The position numbers and the translations under genes were made by a program. Below, piece by piece: positions 43,895-52,180 of a DNA stretch of 64,000 nucleotides. The notes beneath the pieces were generated by a model, which was given only the letters and a program-made list of their open reading frames with translations, searched no databases and was not told the origin of the DNA. The stretch covers positions 22,242 to 86,241 of the forward strand of contig DLGE01000015.1 of assembly GCA_002482535.1 (NCBI GenBank), written 5' to 3'. The DNA is from Peptococcaceae bacterium UBA7702. GTDB taxonomy: Bacteria > Bacillota > Dehalobacteriia > UBA7702. How positions within the stretch are numbered: the stretch's first letter is position 1; each line of letters opens with the position of its first letter.

Positions 43895-45379
43895 TCAATG
43901 AATGCCGTGTTTTTTCATGCGATAAACCAGAGTCTGCCTTGAGATATTCAGCTCTCTTGCGGCGCGGCTGACGTTGCCGCCGCTTTTCCGAAGGGCTGCG
44001 ATGATGGCGCCCCGCTCTTCCCGGCGAATGGAATCGAGGACATTCCCCTGTTCTTCCCCGGCAGCGGCAACCGGGGCCGGGGGCCTCCAGTCCTCCCGGG
44101 GTTCCGGCGTTTTATCGAGATTTTGAAATTCCTGATAAAAACTGGTTTCCCCGCTTTTTTCTTCCTCCAATAGATAAAATGGCAGGTGGTGCCTTTTGAT
44201 CGAGGTCTCTCTAACACTCACCAGATTCATGGCGCACTCAACGGCATGTTTCAGCTGGCGCACATTGCCGGGCCACGCGTAATGCAGGAAGAAAGCCGTG
44301 ATCTCGTCTTCCAGGCAAAGCACGTTCTTTTTATAGAGTTCATTGTACATGGCGATAAAGTGATGAACCAAGAGAAAGATATCGCTTTTCCGCTCTTTTA
44401 ACGGAGGAATCAGAATATTCACCACCGCCAGGCGGTAGAAAAGGTCTTCTCTGATCTCTTTGTGGTTGATGACGTCCTGGGGATAAGCGTTACAGCTGCT
44501 GATGATCCGGGTATCGATGGGAATCTGCTCACTGCCGCCCAGGGGCTGCACATATTTTTCTTCCAAAACCCGAAGCAGCTTGGCTTGGGCGGACAGGGGC
44601 ATCGAGTTGACTTCATCCAAAAACAGCGTACCGCCGTTGGCCTCTTCAAAAAGCCCTTTGCGGTCAATGGCGCCGGTATAAACGCCCTTCACCGTGCCGA
44701 AAAGAATCCCCTCGATGAGGGTTTCGGGAATGGCGGCGCAATTGATGGCCAAAAACGGTTGGTTTTCCCTTTTGCTGGCAGAGTGGATGCTTTGGGCAAA
44801 GAGCTCTTTGCCGGTGCCGGTAAGCCCCGTCAGCATAATGGAAGAATCCCCTTTCGCCGCGTTATACGCCATCATCTTGCATTCTTTCAAACTCTTATGT
44901 TCACCGATGATATCCTCAAAGGTATAAATATTTGACTTACCGCTCTTGCCGACGGCGCCTTGGTTTTTATGGCGGAAGAGCTGTTTTTGCAGCTCAATAT
45001 TGCGGTCAATGGTTTTTTTGAACTGGGTGACATTCTGTTGAATCGAAAAAGAGCCCCAATAGCCGTTATCCAACTGGATGGGAAAGGTGTTACAAATCTG
45101 ATAGACCTCTTGGTTGTTGATATAATAGCGGAAAAAATGGTTGCGCAGGGGCTCGTGGGAGCAGACGACGCGCAGCAGCGGGCTTTCCGAGGCTTTGAGA
45201 TGATACATCTCCATGACGGTTTTGCCCCTGGTTTCCGCGAAAGAGTAACCGTCCAGCTTTTCGGCGGCTTTATTCATAAACAAAATAACGCCCTGATTAT
45301 CCACAAAATAGACGGCGTCGCCCATATTATCAAAAATCTCCCGTAGCGGCAGGTTTTTATCAAAAAAATCCCGATCCAT
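43895..45379 (-). CDS. Sigma-54-dependent activator beside the BCCT-mttB operon
   Basis: 494 residues: PAS sensor (AVYFVDNQGVILFMNKAAEKLDGY), AAA+ with Walker A GLTGTGKE, loop GVYTGA (again not GAFTGA), Walker B GTLFLDEV, and a Fis HTH (VSRAARELNISRQTLVYRMKKHG). It ends 200 bases before the sigma-54 promoter of the BCCT operon and is its likely activator. The start at 45379 (MDRDFFDKN) follows GGAGAG. Confidence 0.95.
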   Translation of the reverse strand: MDRDFFDKNLPLREIFDNMGDAVYFVDNQGVILFMNKAAEKLDGYSFAETRGKTVMEMYHLKASESPLLRVVCSHEPLRNHFFRYYINNQEVYQICNTFPIQLDNGYWGSFSIQQNVTQFKKTIDRNIELQKQLFRHKNQGAVGKSGKSNIYTFEDIIGEHKSLKECKMMAYNAAKGDSSIMLTGLTGTGKELFAQSIHSASKRENQPFLAINCAAIPETLIEGILFGTVKGVYTGAIDRKGLFEEANGGTLFLDEVNSMPLSAQAKLLRVLEEKYVQPLGGSEQIPIDTRIISSCNAYPQDVINHKEIREDLFYRLAVVNILIPPLKERKSDIFLLVHHFIAMYNELYKKNVLCLEDEITAFFLHYAWPGNVRQLKHAVECAMNLVSVRETSIKRHHLPFYLLEEEKSGETSFYQEFQNLDKTPEPREDWRPPAPVAAAGEEQGNVLDSIRREERGAIIAALRKSGGNVSRAARELNISRQTLVYRMKKHGIH

Positions 45380-45474
45380 ACTTTTCTCTCCGCGGTTTTT
45401 TTTCATCATACCACGATTCCCCCGGATAGGCAAGAAAAGCCACCCAAAATGGCAGCTTTAACCAAAACCAAGAC

Positions 45475-45525
45475 AAAGGCCGCCGGGAGATACCGCGGCG
45501 GCCTTTGCCATAGGAGAGTATGTCA
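45475..45525 (-). terminator. Terminator hairpin with repeat element, copy 3
   Basis: AAAGGCCGCCG/CGGCGGCCTTT (45475-45506), then GCCATAGGAGAGTATGTCA. It likely ends the mtbB-mtbC-tauE transcript. The flanking TAGGAGAGTATGTCA matches the elements at 27237 and 38937. Confidence 0.7.
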
Positions 45526-45673
45526 ATTCCCTGAAGGGGAGAACCGCAAGTCGAAAATATGGCAACGATCTCCGACACACCGGTACAAAGTAGTGAAAAC
45601 GAATGATGCATAAAATAAATGTAATGAATACGTTAGACAAGCTGAACACGATAAATGAAATGGATACAGTGCC

Positions 45674-46594
45674 TCAGTCGCAGGCCGCGGCGGTTTCCGC
45701 CGTTTCAGGGGCTGCGGTCTCAGCGGGTTTTTTCTTGAAAGCCGATACAAACATTGCCGCCGAAGTATAGATCAGCACACCGACCACAAGCCAGGTCAGG
45801 ATGTAGAGGGGCAGTGTTTTCACAAGATAGGCGGCGAGGAGCACGCCGATGGTGCCGGCAATCTGACCGATGATGGTCACCTTGATATCATAGGTGCCGT
45901 CTTTCAGGAACTGGAAACCGGCGGTGGGCATCAGCAGGGTGTAGGAACTGAAAAGGATGGGAAAGGCGGCCCTGGGACTCATGCCCAAGGTATAGCAAAC
46001 CGCCATCATCGGCGCGTAAGCCCCGATGCCGCAGGCGGTGCAGATCCCCAAGAGGAAGAAGAGCACGGCGGAAACCATGAGCTTCCAGCCGGCGAAACCG
46101 ATGGCGACACCACCCGAAGGCCAGATACCCAACTGCCGCAGAACCATGATGCCGGCAACGACGATGAGACCGAAACCGAAAATGAGCTGAATGGTTTTTT
46201 CTGGAAACTTACCGACGAAGCGGGCGCCGATATTGGCGCCGACGGCGCAGCAGACCACGAGAATCAGCAGGGTCACAGGATCTACTTTGACGATGGAGAT
46301 AAAGATCAGTGCTTCCACACACTGGGGAATCAAGGAAGCGACGTTTAAGGTGCCGGGAATCAGTTTATCCGGCACGAGCTTAAAGATCTTCCATAACGCG
46401 GTCTGGGGTGCGTAAGCGCCGATACCCAAAGTATCGAAAAACATGGTAAAACCCTGTACCCCGAAAATCAAAGCCGGATTGGCCTTGGAGATGCGGTCCT
46501 TATGCTTTCTCATATCTTTGAACATAAAATAGGAAAAGATCGCGGCGAGAATCACGGATACGGCCTGAAGGCCGCGGATGATCATGGTACCCAT
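45674..46594 (-). CDS. TauE/SafE (TSUP) family membrane transporter
   Basis: 306 residues with about eight to nine helices. Family features are the paired GxGxYxPxxA-like segments (FFDTLGIGAYAPQTALWKIF and GICTACGIGAYAPMMAVCYTLG) and GANIGARFVGKFPE. TSUP proteins carry sulfite, sulfonates or organic anions. Here it is third after mtbB and mtbC, 71 bases downstream, so it may move a methylamine-linked ion or a sulfur compound; this is unexplained. An Ala/Glu/Thr-rich tail ends it. AAGGGGGG precedes the ATG. Confidence 0.88.
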   Translation of the reverse strand: MGTMIIRGLQAVSVILAAIFSYFMFKDMRKHKDRISKANPALIFGVQGFTMFFDTLGIGAYAPQTALWKIFKLVPDKLIPGTLNVASLIPQCVEALIFISIVKVDPVTLLILVVCCAVGANIGARFVGKFPEKTIQLIFGFGLIVVAGIMVLRQLGIWPSGGVAIGFAGWKLMVSAVLFFLLGICTACGIGAYAPMMAVCYTLGMSPRAAFPILFSSYTLLMPTAGFQFLKDGTYDIKVTIIGQIAGTIGVLLAAYLVKTLPLYILTWLVVGVLIYTSAAMFVSAFKKKPAETAAPETAETAAACD

Positions 46595-46665
46595 AGAGAA
46601 TATCCCCCCTTACTCATTGCCGGGAGGAGGCAACCCTTCCTCCCCCCGGGTAATTGTTATCTGCG

Positions 46666-47316
46666 TTATTGAGCCAGCAGCTCCAAGGATTTGGTGACGG
46701 CTTCCGCGGCGTCTTCGCCGTAGCCGTCGGCACCGATTCTTTGGGCAAAGCGTTCCGTTACCGGTGCGCCGCCGATCAGGGTCTTTACCCGATCTTTGAG
46801 ACCTTTTTCCTTCAGCAGATCTTCCACCTTTTTCTGCTCGCCCATGGTGGTGGTCAGCAATGCGCTGGTACCGATGAGATCCGCGTGATATTCCACGGCT
46901 TTTTCGACGATGGTGGCGGCGGGAACATCCCGGCCGAGGTCGATGACGTCGATGCCCTGGGTTTTGACGAGGGAAGCCACGATCCCTTTACCGATGTCAT
47001 GAACGTCCCCTTCTACTGTAGCCAATACCATGACGCCGCGTTTTTCCACGACTTTCCCTGATTTCGCCACGTGTTCGTTGACGATTTCAGAAACGCCTTT
47101 CATGGCTTCCGCCGCCAACATCAGTTCCGGCAGAAACATGCGGCCCTTACCGAAAAGATCGCCGACTTCACGGATACCGGCGGAAAAACCGTCGGTGAGC
47201 AGTTCCACGGGATCGACGCCGTCGGCAATGGCTGCTTTGGCGACTTCAACGGCTTTTTCCGCGTCACATTGCACAATGGCCTCTTTGGCCAATTCGATAT
47301 ATTTTTCTTTTGACAT
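46666..47316 (-). CDS. mtbC: Dimethylamine corrinoid protein (MtbC-like)
   Basis: 216 residues, the only corrinoid protein gene in the window. A helical cap (about 1-90, with ELMLAAEAMKGV) precedes a B12-binding Rossmann domain carrying EGDVHDIGKG, where His106 is the lower cobalt ligand. The methyl group taken from dimethylamine by MtbB would be placed on its cobalt. It lies 24 bases downstream of mtbB. Close MttC/MtmC relatives exist, so the exact symbol rests on the neighbour. A second methyltransferase passing the methyl on is not in the window. Confidence 0.93.
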   Translation of the reverse strand: MSKEKYIELAKEAIVQCDAEKAVEVAKAAIADGVDPVELLTDGFSAGIREVGDLFGKGRMFLPELMLAAEAMKGVSEIVNEHVAKSGKVVEKRGVMVLATVEGDVHDIGKGIVASLVKTQGIDVIDLGRDVPAATIVEKAVEYHADLIGTSALLTTTMGEQKKVEDLLKEKGLKDRVKTLIGGAPVTERFAQRIGADGYGEDAAEAVTKSLELLAQ

Positions 47317-47340
47317 AAGATTAAACTCCTTTTTCCGGTT

Positions 47341-48729
47341 TTAAAGCAAGCCGACCTTTTTCTTGAAATTGGTGACGCTGGGAATTTCAATGCCGAGAAC
47401 CTTCTCAATATTGAATTTCGCTTCCATGCCGCAGCTGGCGCCTTTTCTGTCGAGAACCGTGCCGATATCGAGAGATTCTCTGATCTCTTTCATGGCAAAG
47501 GAATCGGACAGGTCCAACACGGAGCAGTGAAGTTTATCCGCGACGTACTGTTTGGCTTCGGTGATACGCATACCTCTCATGATCATTCGGGCCACCAGAT
47601 CTCCGGCGGTGCGAATCCCCCCCATGCCGGAGGCAAGTTCATGGACGGCAGCCATACCGTAAGCATCGCCGTGGCCAATCTACAAGCCATCGGCCTTACC
47701 GATTTCCATGATGGCCTTAGACGCCCTGGAAGTGGCGTCGGTGGGAGACGTATTGGTCAGGGGCACGCCGCCGACGCCCATGCCGGCGTCGACCACAACG
47801 GGGATATCCGCCGCTTCGGTACAGGCTTTGGTAAAGGTCAAAGCCCGGGCCATATTCCAGGCAAAGGACATGGAGCTGTTGGTGTTGATGACGCAGCCGA
47901 AGATGGAAACCCCTGCTTTCTCCGCCATTTTCACCTGCTTATGGGGATAAAGACCGGCAATGCGTTCCCCGCTGTATTCCAAAAGACCGTGCATGCCAAG
48001 GTTGAATTCACCGGCCATGCCAAATTCGATGCCCAGGTTGGGATATTTTTCCCGGAGCGCCTTGGCGGCCAAAAGAGCGGCCAAAACGTCGGCGTCGCCG
48101 GAAGCGCCGACGGTATCAAACTGGATGCCGCAGGCTCCGGCATCCGCCATTTGACTGGCAATAAAGATCATGTCACGGGTGGCGTGTTCCACTGCTTCTT
48201 CTTGGGCGGCCCGGGCTTCGGGGATTTTCCCCGAAGGCAGCAGTTCCGACCAGTTGTCGATGGGGCCGTCGGGTTTCGTGTACTGACCCAAATTGGGCAT
48301 GGCGCCGTAAAAGATCGGCATCATGCAGTTATTCTGGGCCAATTCCATGGTCATCGCTTCTTCCGCGATGAAATTCTTGATGCTCTTATAACTGTAGTCG
48401 GTGGTACAAAGCTCCATCGTGTCGGAGCAAAGTACTCTTTCATGAATCATCAGCGTCGCCATGCGGTCAATGGGCACACCGGCACGAACCGGTAATTTCA
48501 GGGTTCCGGCGTCGAAAGTCATAATGCCCTCTTGGCCTCTTTCCACACTGACATTTTTTTCAGGCATCGTCATAATGTCAACCAAATGATCGATCTCATC
48601 CTTGCTTAATTCCGGAATTTCACCGCGGGATGCGGCGTCGGCAGTGCCATCTTCGATATCGTAACGGATATCATCCTTGGACATCATGACGGCGGAACCA
48701 TCCCCCAAACGGGTAAAAAATTCACTCAT
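47341..48729 (-). CDS. mtbB: Dimethylamine:corrinoid methyltransferase with in-frame UAG (pyrrolysine 350)
   Basis: One 462-residue protein read through the amber codon TAG at 47680-47682. Before it is EIGKADGL and after it IGHGDAYGM, matching archaeal MtbB (VDGI-Pyl-IGVGDPLGM) at its pyrrolysine. Other MtbB segments are HERVLCSDTMELC, PIFYGAMPNLGQY, GIQFDTVGASGD and VDAGMGVGGVPL. Total length equals that of archaeal MtbB (about 465). The start at 48729 (MSEFFTRLGDGS) has an AGGAGGAG ribosome site; the open frame upstream lies in the leader. A standard-code annotation would split it into a 349- and a 104-residue fragment. Pyrrolysine attacks dimethylamine and hands the methyl to MtbC. Confidence 0.95.
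47680..47682 (-). other. In-frame UAG read as pyrrolysine
   Basis: Codon 350 of mtbB. The frame stays open for 112 more codons of conserved MtbB sequence and ends with UAA. No frameshift is needed to join the two parts. The decoding genes (pylS, pylT, pylBCD) are not in this window. Confidence 0.95.
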
Positions 48730-48761
48730 GTTTCTCCTCCTCAATCTTTTTCTATATTCAC

Positions 48762-48877
48762 AGATCGCCGCCGACAGGGGGAAGTCCGGCCTCATAACGA
48801 CAATACCGAGGCTTAAGGGTACGTTAGGCGCCACGGTTTCATGATCCTATGGCCAAGACCTTGTCGGCGCATGATCT
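48762..48877 (-). ncRNA. Structured mtbB leader, possible three-way junction
   Basis: The leader starts right at the predicted sigma-54 start (about 48883). Outer helix: AGATC (48873-48877) with GATCT (48762-48766), and GCCGACA (48862-48868) with TGTCGGC (48770-48776). Two inner stems: GCCAT/GTGGC (48849-48853 with 48830-48834) and GCCTC/GAGGC (48808-48812 with 48789-48793). The ribosome site follows about 20 bases later. No known riboswitch class was recognised. Confidence 0.55.
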
Positions 48878-48893
48878 GTTTGCCTTACTATAA

Positions 48894-48909
48894 TGCAAGT
48901 CTTGTGCCA
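48894..48909 (-). promoter_or_regulatory. Sigma-54 promoter of mtbB-mtbC-tauE
   Basis: Minus strand TGGCACAAGACTTGCA: exact TGGCAC-N5-TTGCA. Predicted start near 48883, about 150 bases before the ATG, much longer than in the other five cases. Confidence 0.93.
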
Positions 48910-48979
48910 AAACGGAAATTTCCAAAAAAATGGCTCTGGGGTGGGATAATACGCCTTTTTCAGTGTTTTTCAAAAAAAT

Positions 48980-49005
48980 AAACCGATGCAAATTAGCATC
49001 GGTTT
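48980..49005 (-). terminator. Intrinsic terminator after the activator at 49120
   Basis: AAACCGATGC/GCATCGGTTT, perfect 10-bp stem, 6-base loop, then ATTTTTTTG on the minus strand. Confidence 0.82.
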
Positions 49006-49028
49006 TTTTGCTGAAATTAAAATTTAAA

Positions 49029-49105
49029 CTTGTCCGTCAGGAATACTTCCTGATGGAGACAAGATGCATAAAAGCATCGGCCATCGATGCTCAAACGCAT
49101 CGATT
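49029..49105 (-). repeat. Cluster of hairpins with GATGC/GCATC arms
   Basis: CTTGTC...TCAGGAA-tac-TTCCTGA...GACAAG (49029-49063, T-rich after it on the minus strand), GATGC/GCATC (49064-49078), and ATCGATGC/GCATCGAT (49083-49104). With the terminator at 48980 there are four hairpins in 125 bases between the activator stop and the mtbB promoter. Confidence 0.6.
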
Positions 49106-49119
49106 TTAGAGTACTTGCT

Positions 49120-50841
49120 TTAACTATTTTTTGATTTGTTTAATATTCTTACCACGGTGCTCTGATTGACCTCCAAAACTTTGGCCGCTTTACGGGTGCT
49201 GCCATAGCGTTCACAGGCTGCCGCTACCAAGGTGTAATCCAATTCTTCCCTGGCCTGCATCAGCGGAATCACCTCGGTGCAGATGACGCTGCTGGTGGTA
49301 ATCGGTTTCCCCAGCACCTGCCGGAGGAGATCGTCGCCGATGAGGTCGGTTTCTGAAGAAACCACAAACCGCTCGATCACATGCATCAGCTCCCGGACGT
49401 TTCCTGGCCAGGAGTAACCGGACAATCCCTCTAAAACCGAGGCTTTCAGCTCTTTGCGGCAATGGTATTCATGATTGAATTTTTGCAGAAACATTTTTGC
49501 CAGGGGCTGAATATCCTCTCGCCGCTCCCTTAGGGGCTGCAAGTGAATGGGAATGACGCTTAAACGATAGTAGAGATCCTTGCGGAACTCCCTTTGGGCC
49601 ACCATGGTCTCAAGATTGCGGTTGGTCGCCGCCACGATGCGCACGTCCACGGGAATCTTTTTCAAACCCCCGATGCGCATGATCTGGCGATCCTGGAGAA
49701 ATTCCAGCAGTTTTACCTGTAGGGGCAGGGGCATCTCCCCGATTTCATCAAGGAAAATCGTGCCCTTGTTCCCCGCCTCAATGAGGCCCATCTTTCCTTC
49801 TTTGGCCGCGCCGCTGAAGGCCCCGGGCATATAGCCGAAAAGCTCCGATTCCAACAATTCTGTGGGGATCAGACCACAGTTTACCTTCATCAGGGGCTGA
49901 GCACGGCGCTTGCTCAAACGGTGGAGGAGGTCGGCGGTCACCTCCTTGCCGGTGCCGGTTTCACCGTCGATCAATACCGTCACATCGGTGGGGGCGATCT
50001 TCATGATCTGTTTTTTGACCTTCTTCATAGAGGGGCTTTCAAAAATATAGTTTTTCTGGCTGATGACTCTGGCCTGCAATTCCTGGACTTCCTTCTTGCT
50101 GTCGTCCAGGGCCTGTTCAATCAGGGCATTCTTCTCCATCAGTTCGCTCAGCTCTTTGATATCTTTGGACATACAGAGCACGTATTCAATGTTGTGCTCC
50201 CCATCGTAAATGGGCATCGCCGTGGAAATGATATGCAGTCCCGAGGCGACCTCCACTGTTTTTTCTACCTTTTGATGTTTGGAGAGGACCTCTAAGGTCA
50301 TACTTTTTGAAAAAATCCCCCGCTGTTCCAACTCCCGCACGTTATGGCCAACACATTCCTGCCAACCGGCGCCGCAGACCTTTTCACTGTGGGGATTCAT
50401 ATACAGCACCTTGCCATTGGCGTCACTGATAAAGATCTCTTCTTCCATATCATGGAAAATCTTCTGCAAAAAATCTCTTTCGGCGGCAATTTCTTCCTTC
50501 TCCACCAAACGTTGGGGCGCTTTCAAGACAGAACAGGGAACACCTCGCTCATCGATGATGAGGGCGTATTTCACCCTTTTCAGCCGCGACGCCACCGCCG
50601 CCAAAGATTCCTCACCCTCAATGATTACGCAGTGGTTCAAAGGGGGAATATCCCAGAGAAAGGCATGGTCCGTTTTGCCATCGAGAAACTTTTTGATCAA
50701 TTCCCACTTATCATAAACCTCATAGGGAAAACGGTCTGCCACAACGTAGCCGATGGCATCCTCCCGCAGGTCCTGCCAGGTAATCTCATTCTCTCTCGGC
50801 CAAAGCAGGATATTATCTTTTGTATAATGGAAAAGAGACAT
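49120..50841 (-). CDS. Sigma-54-dependent activator beside mtbB
   Basis: 573 residues, longer than the other activators. An extra N-terminal domain (1-120, with LIIDERGVPCSVL) precedes the PAS (EIFISDANGKVLYMNPHSEKVCG). A coiled coil (ELSELMEKNALIEQALDDSK) leads to AAA+ with Walker A GETGTGKE, loop GAFSGA (variant of GAFTGA) and Walker B GTIFLDEI. The Fis-type HTH (STRKAAKVLEVNQSTVVRIL) is shorter than usual. It lies directly upstream of the mtbB promoter and probably senses dimethylamine or a related signal. AAAGGGGGG precedes the ATG. Confidence 0.95.
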   Translation of the reverse strand: MSLFHYTKDNILLWPRENEITWQDLREDAIGYVVADRFPYEVYDKWELIKKFLDGKTDHAFLWDIPPLNHCVIIEGEESLAAVASRLKRVKYALIIDERGVPCSVLKAPQRLVEKEEIAAERDFLQKIFHDMEEEIFISDANGKVLYMNPHSEKVCGAGWQECVGHNVRELEQRGIFSKSMTLEVLSKHQKVEKTVEVASGLHIISTAMPIYDGEHNIEYVLCMSKDIKELSELMEKNALIEQALDDSKKEVQELQARVISQKNYIFESPSMKKVKKQIMKIAPTDVTVLIDGETGTGKEVTADLLHRLSKRRAQPLMKVNCGLIPTELLESELFGYMPGAFSGAAKEGKMGLIEAGNKGTIFLDEIGEMPLPLQVKLLEFLQDRQIMRIGGLKKIPVDVRIVAATNRNLETMVAQREFRKDLYYRLSVIPIHLQPLRERREDIQPLAKMFLQKFNHEYHCRKELKASVLEGLSGYSWPGNVRELMHVIERFVVSSETDLIGDDLLRQVLGKPITTSSVICTEVIPLMQAREELDYTLVAAACERYGSTRKAAKVLEVNQSTVVRILNKSKNS

Positions 50842-50927
50842 CTTTGAAGCCCCCCTTTATCTCTTTTTCATTGTAGCATAACTGCTTTACAGCGTCTACG
50901 GATTCTTTTTCATGAGGTAAGACATAG

Positions 50928-50980
50928 AAAATCCCCCGCATTGATATCAAAAATCAAAAAGAATCGATGCGGGGGATCTG
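50928..50980 (-). terminator. Intrinsic terminator after the foldase gene
   Basis: ATCCCCCGCAT pairs with ATGCGGGGGAT around a 25-base loop holding ATCAAAAATC-like AT sequence, followed by TTTTC on the minus strand. Confidence 0.85.
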
Positions 50981-50985
50981 AAAAT

Positions 50986-52071
50986 TTATTCACTTTCCGT
51001 TGCGCTGTCATCCTCAGAAGTGTCGCTCTCAGACTCCTCGCCGGTATGATCACCGTAATAGTAAACCACGTCGCTTGCTTCATGGAAATCGGAAATATAT
51101 TCTTCGTAAGCGTCGGCTTTCAGGGTTGCCAAATTATCTTTGGCGATGGAAGCGATTAGATCGTCATATTCATTATCCTTGTCCTGAAGGCCGTCACAGA
51201 GAATGATGAAATAACCGAAGCTACTGCTCTTCACCGGTTCTTCCGTATATTCCCCTACTTTCGTCAGGTCAAAAGCAGCGTTGGTAAACTCTTCCACATA
51301 AGAACTTTCCGCTTTGGTAAAGGACTCACTGATGGAACCGCCACTCTCTGCCGTAGAACTGTCGTCGGAATGCTCTTTGGCCAGTTCGGCAAAGTCGCCG
51401 CCGTCATCCAGTTTGGTGATGACTGCTTCGGCTTCCGCCTTCGCCGCGGCCCAGGCGTCATCGGTATAAACCGTGTTGCCGCTGTCGTCGGTGGTGGCGT
51501 CGGTATCATCGGGCTTAATCAGAATATAGGAAACGGTCCTGTTGTCATAGGTTTCGGGGTCTTCCTCATAAAGGGCTGCAGCCTCTTCATTACTGAAGCT
51601 GATATCCTGTTTTTTTTCGAGATAATTCTCAATATTTTCTTTATAAAGGTTGCTGGCAATAACTTTGACCGCGGTTTCTTCGCTCAAACCGTAGTTTGTC
51701 TTGATTTGGCTCAGGGCGGTTTTGTAATCCGCTTTTTTGCTAACGCCTAAGTTTTCGTAAACGTATGATTGGATCTCATCCTTTGTGGGCGTACAATTCA
51801 GTTTGGCACAAGCTTGTTTGGCTTCTTCCATGGTAACAAGGGTATCGATGGCCGTGTTTTCAATATCAAAATATTGCAGCATCTCCGGGGATAAACCGCC
51901 CAGGGAGGAGTACATGCTGTCATAGGAGATCAATAGATAATTCACGTATTCCTGATATTCCTCTTTGGCTATCTTTTCTCCGTTGACCTCGGCTACGGTA
52001 CTACTGTCGCAAGCCGTAAACGTAAAAAGCAAGGCAAGGGAGAGAAAAAGGACGATCAACTTCTTTTTCAT
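50986..52071 (-). CDS. Secreted PrsA/SurA-like peptidyl-prolyl isomerase lipoprotein
   Basis: 361 residues. A lipoprotein signal (FTFTAC, Cys at about 21) leads to a SurA-N-like helical part (VNGEKIAKEEYQEYVNYLL), then a parvulin-type domain (SYILIKPDD, KLDDGGDFAELAKEHSDDSS, GGSISESFT, FGYFIILCD). The tail is acidic (EESESDTSEDDSATESE). It folds exported proteins at the outer face of the membrane. The next upstream gene is a paralogue. The start at 52071 is set by the signal peptide; no strong ribosome site is visible. Confidence 0.9.
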   Translation of the reverse strand: MKKKLIVLFLSLALLFTFTACDSSTVAEVNGEKIAKEEYQEYVNYLLISYDSMYSSLGGLSPEMLQYFDIENTAIDTLVTMEEAKQACAKLNCTPTKDEIQSYVYENLGVSKKADYKTALSQIKTNYGLSEETAVKVIASNLYKENIENYLEKKQDISFSNEEAAALYEEDPETYDNRTVSYILIKPDDTDATTDDSGNTVYTDDAWAAAKAEAEAVITKLDDGGDFAELAKEHSDDSSTAESGGSISESFTKAESSYVEEFTNAAFDLTKVGEYTEEPVKSSSFGYFIILCDGLQDKDNEYDDLIASIAKDNLATLKADAYEEYISDFHEASDVVYYYGDHTGEESESDTSEDDSATESE

Positions 52072-52180
52072 AACGTTTCTATTTCCGCCTTTCCGGTTTC
52101 GTATTGGAGTTCACTGATTTCTATATTATATAGCATTTGTGTGGAAAATTCAACACAAACCTCTGCCTGGATCAGAATGT

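Noticed and set aside
47527..48495. 322-codon plus-strand frame spanning the UAG
   Set aside because: Antisense to mtbB; no family resemblance or ribosome site.
47341..48834. mtbB as a frameshifted or nonsense pseudogene split in two
   Set aside because: Both halves are in the same frame, the only interruption is UAG at the exact pyrrolysine position, the flanks are conserved, and the operon has intact promoter, ribosome site and mtbC.
48730..48834. Upstream extension of mtbB (35 extra residues)
   Set aside because: It lies in the structured leader; the ATG at 48729 has a perfect AGGAGG and aligns with known MtbB starts.
48762..48877. tRNA-Pyl in the mtbB leader
   Set aside because: The fold is too long, has no CUA anticodon loop and no CCA-like acceptor; it does not fit any tRNA.
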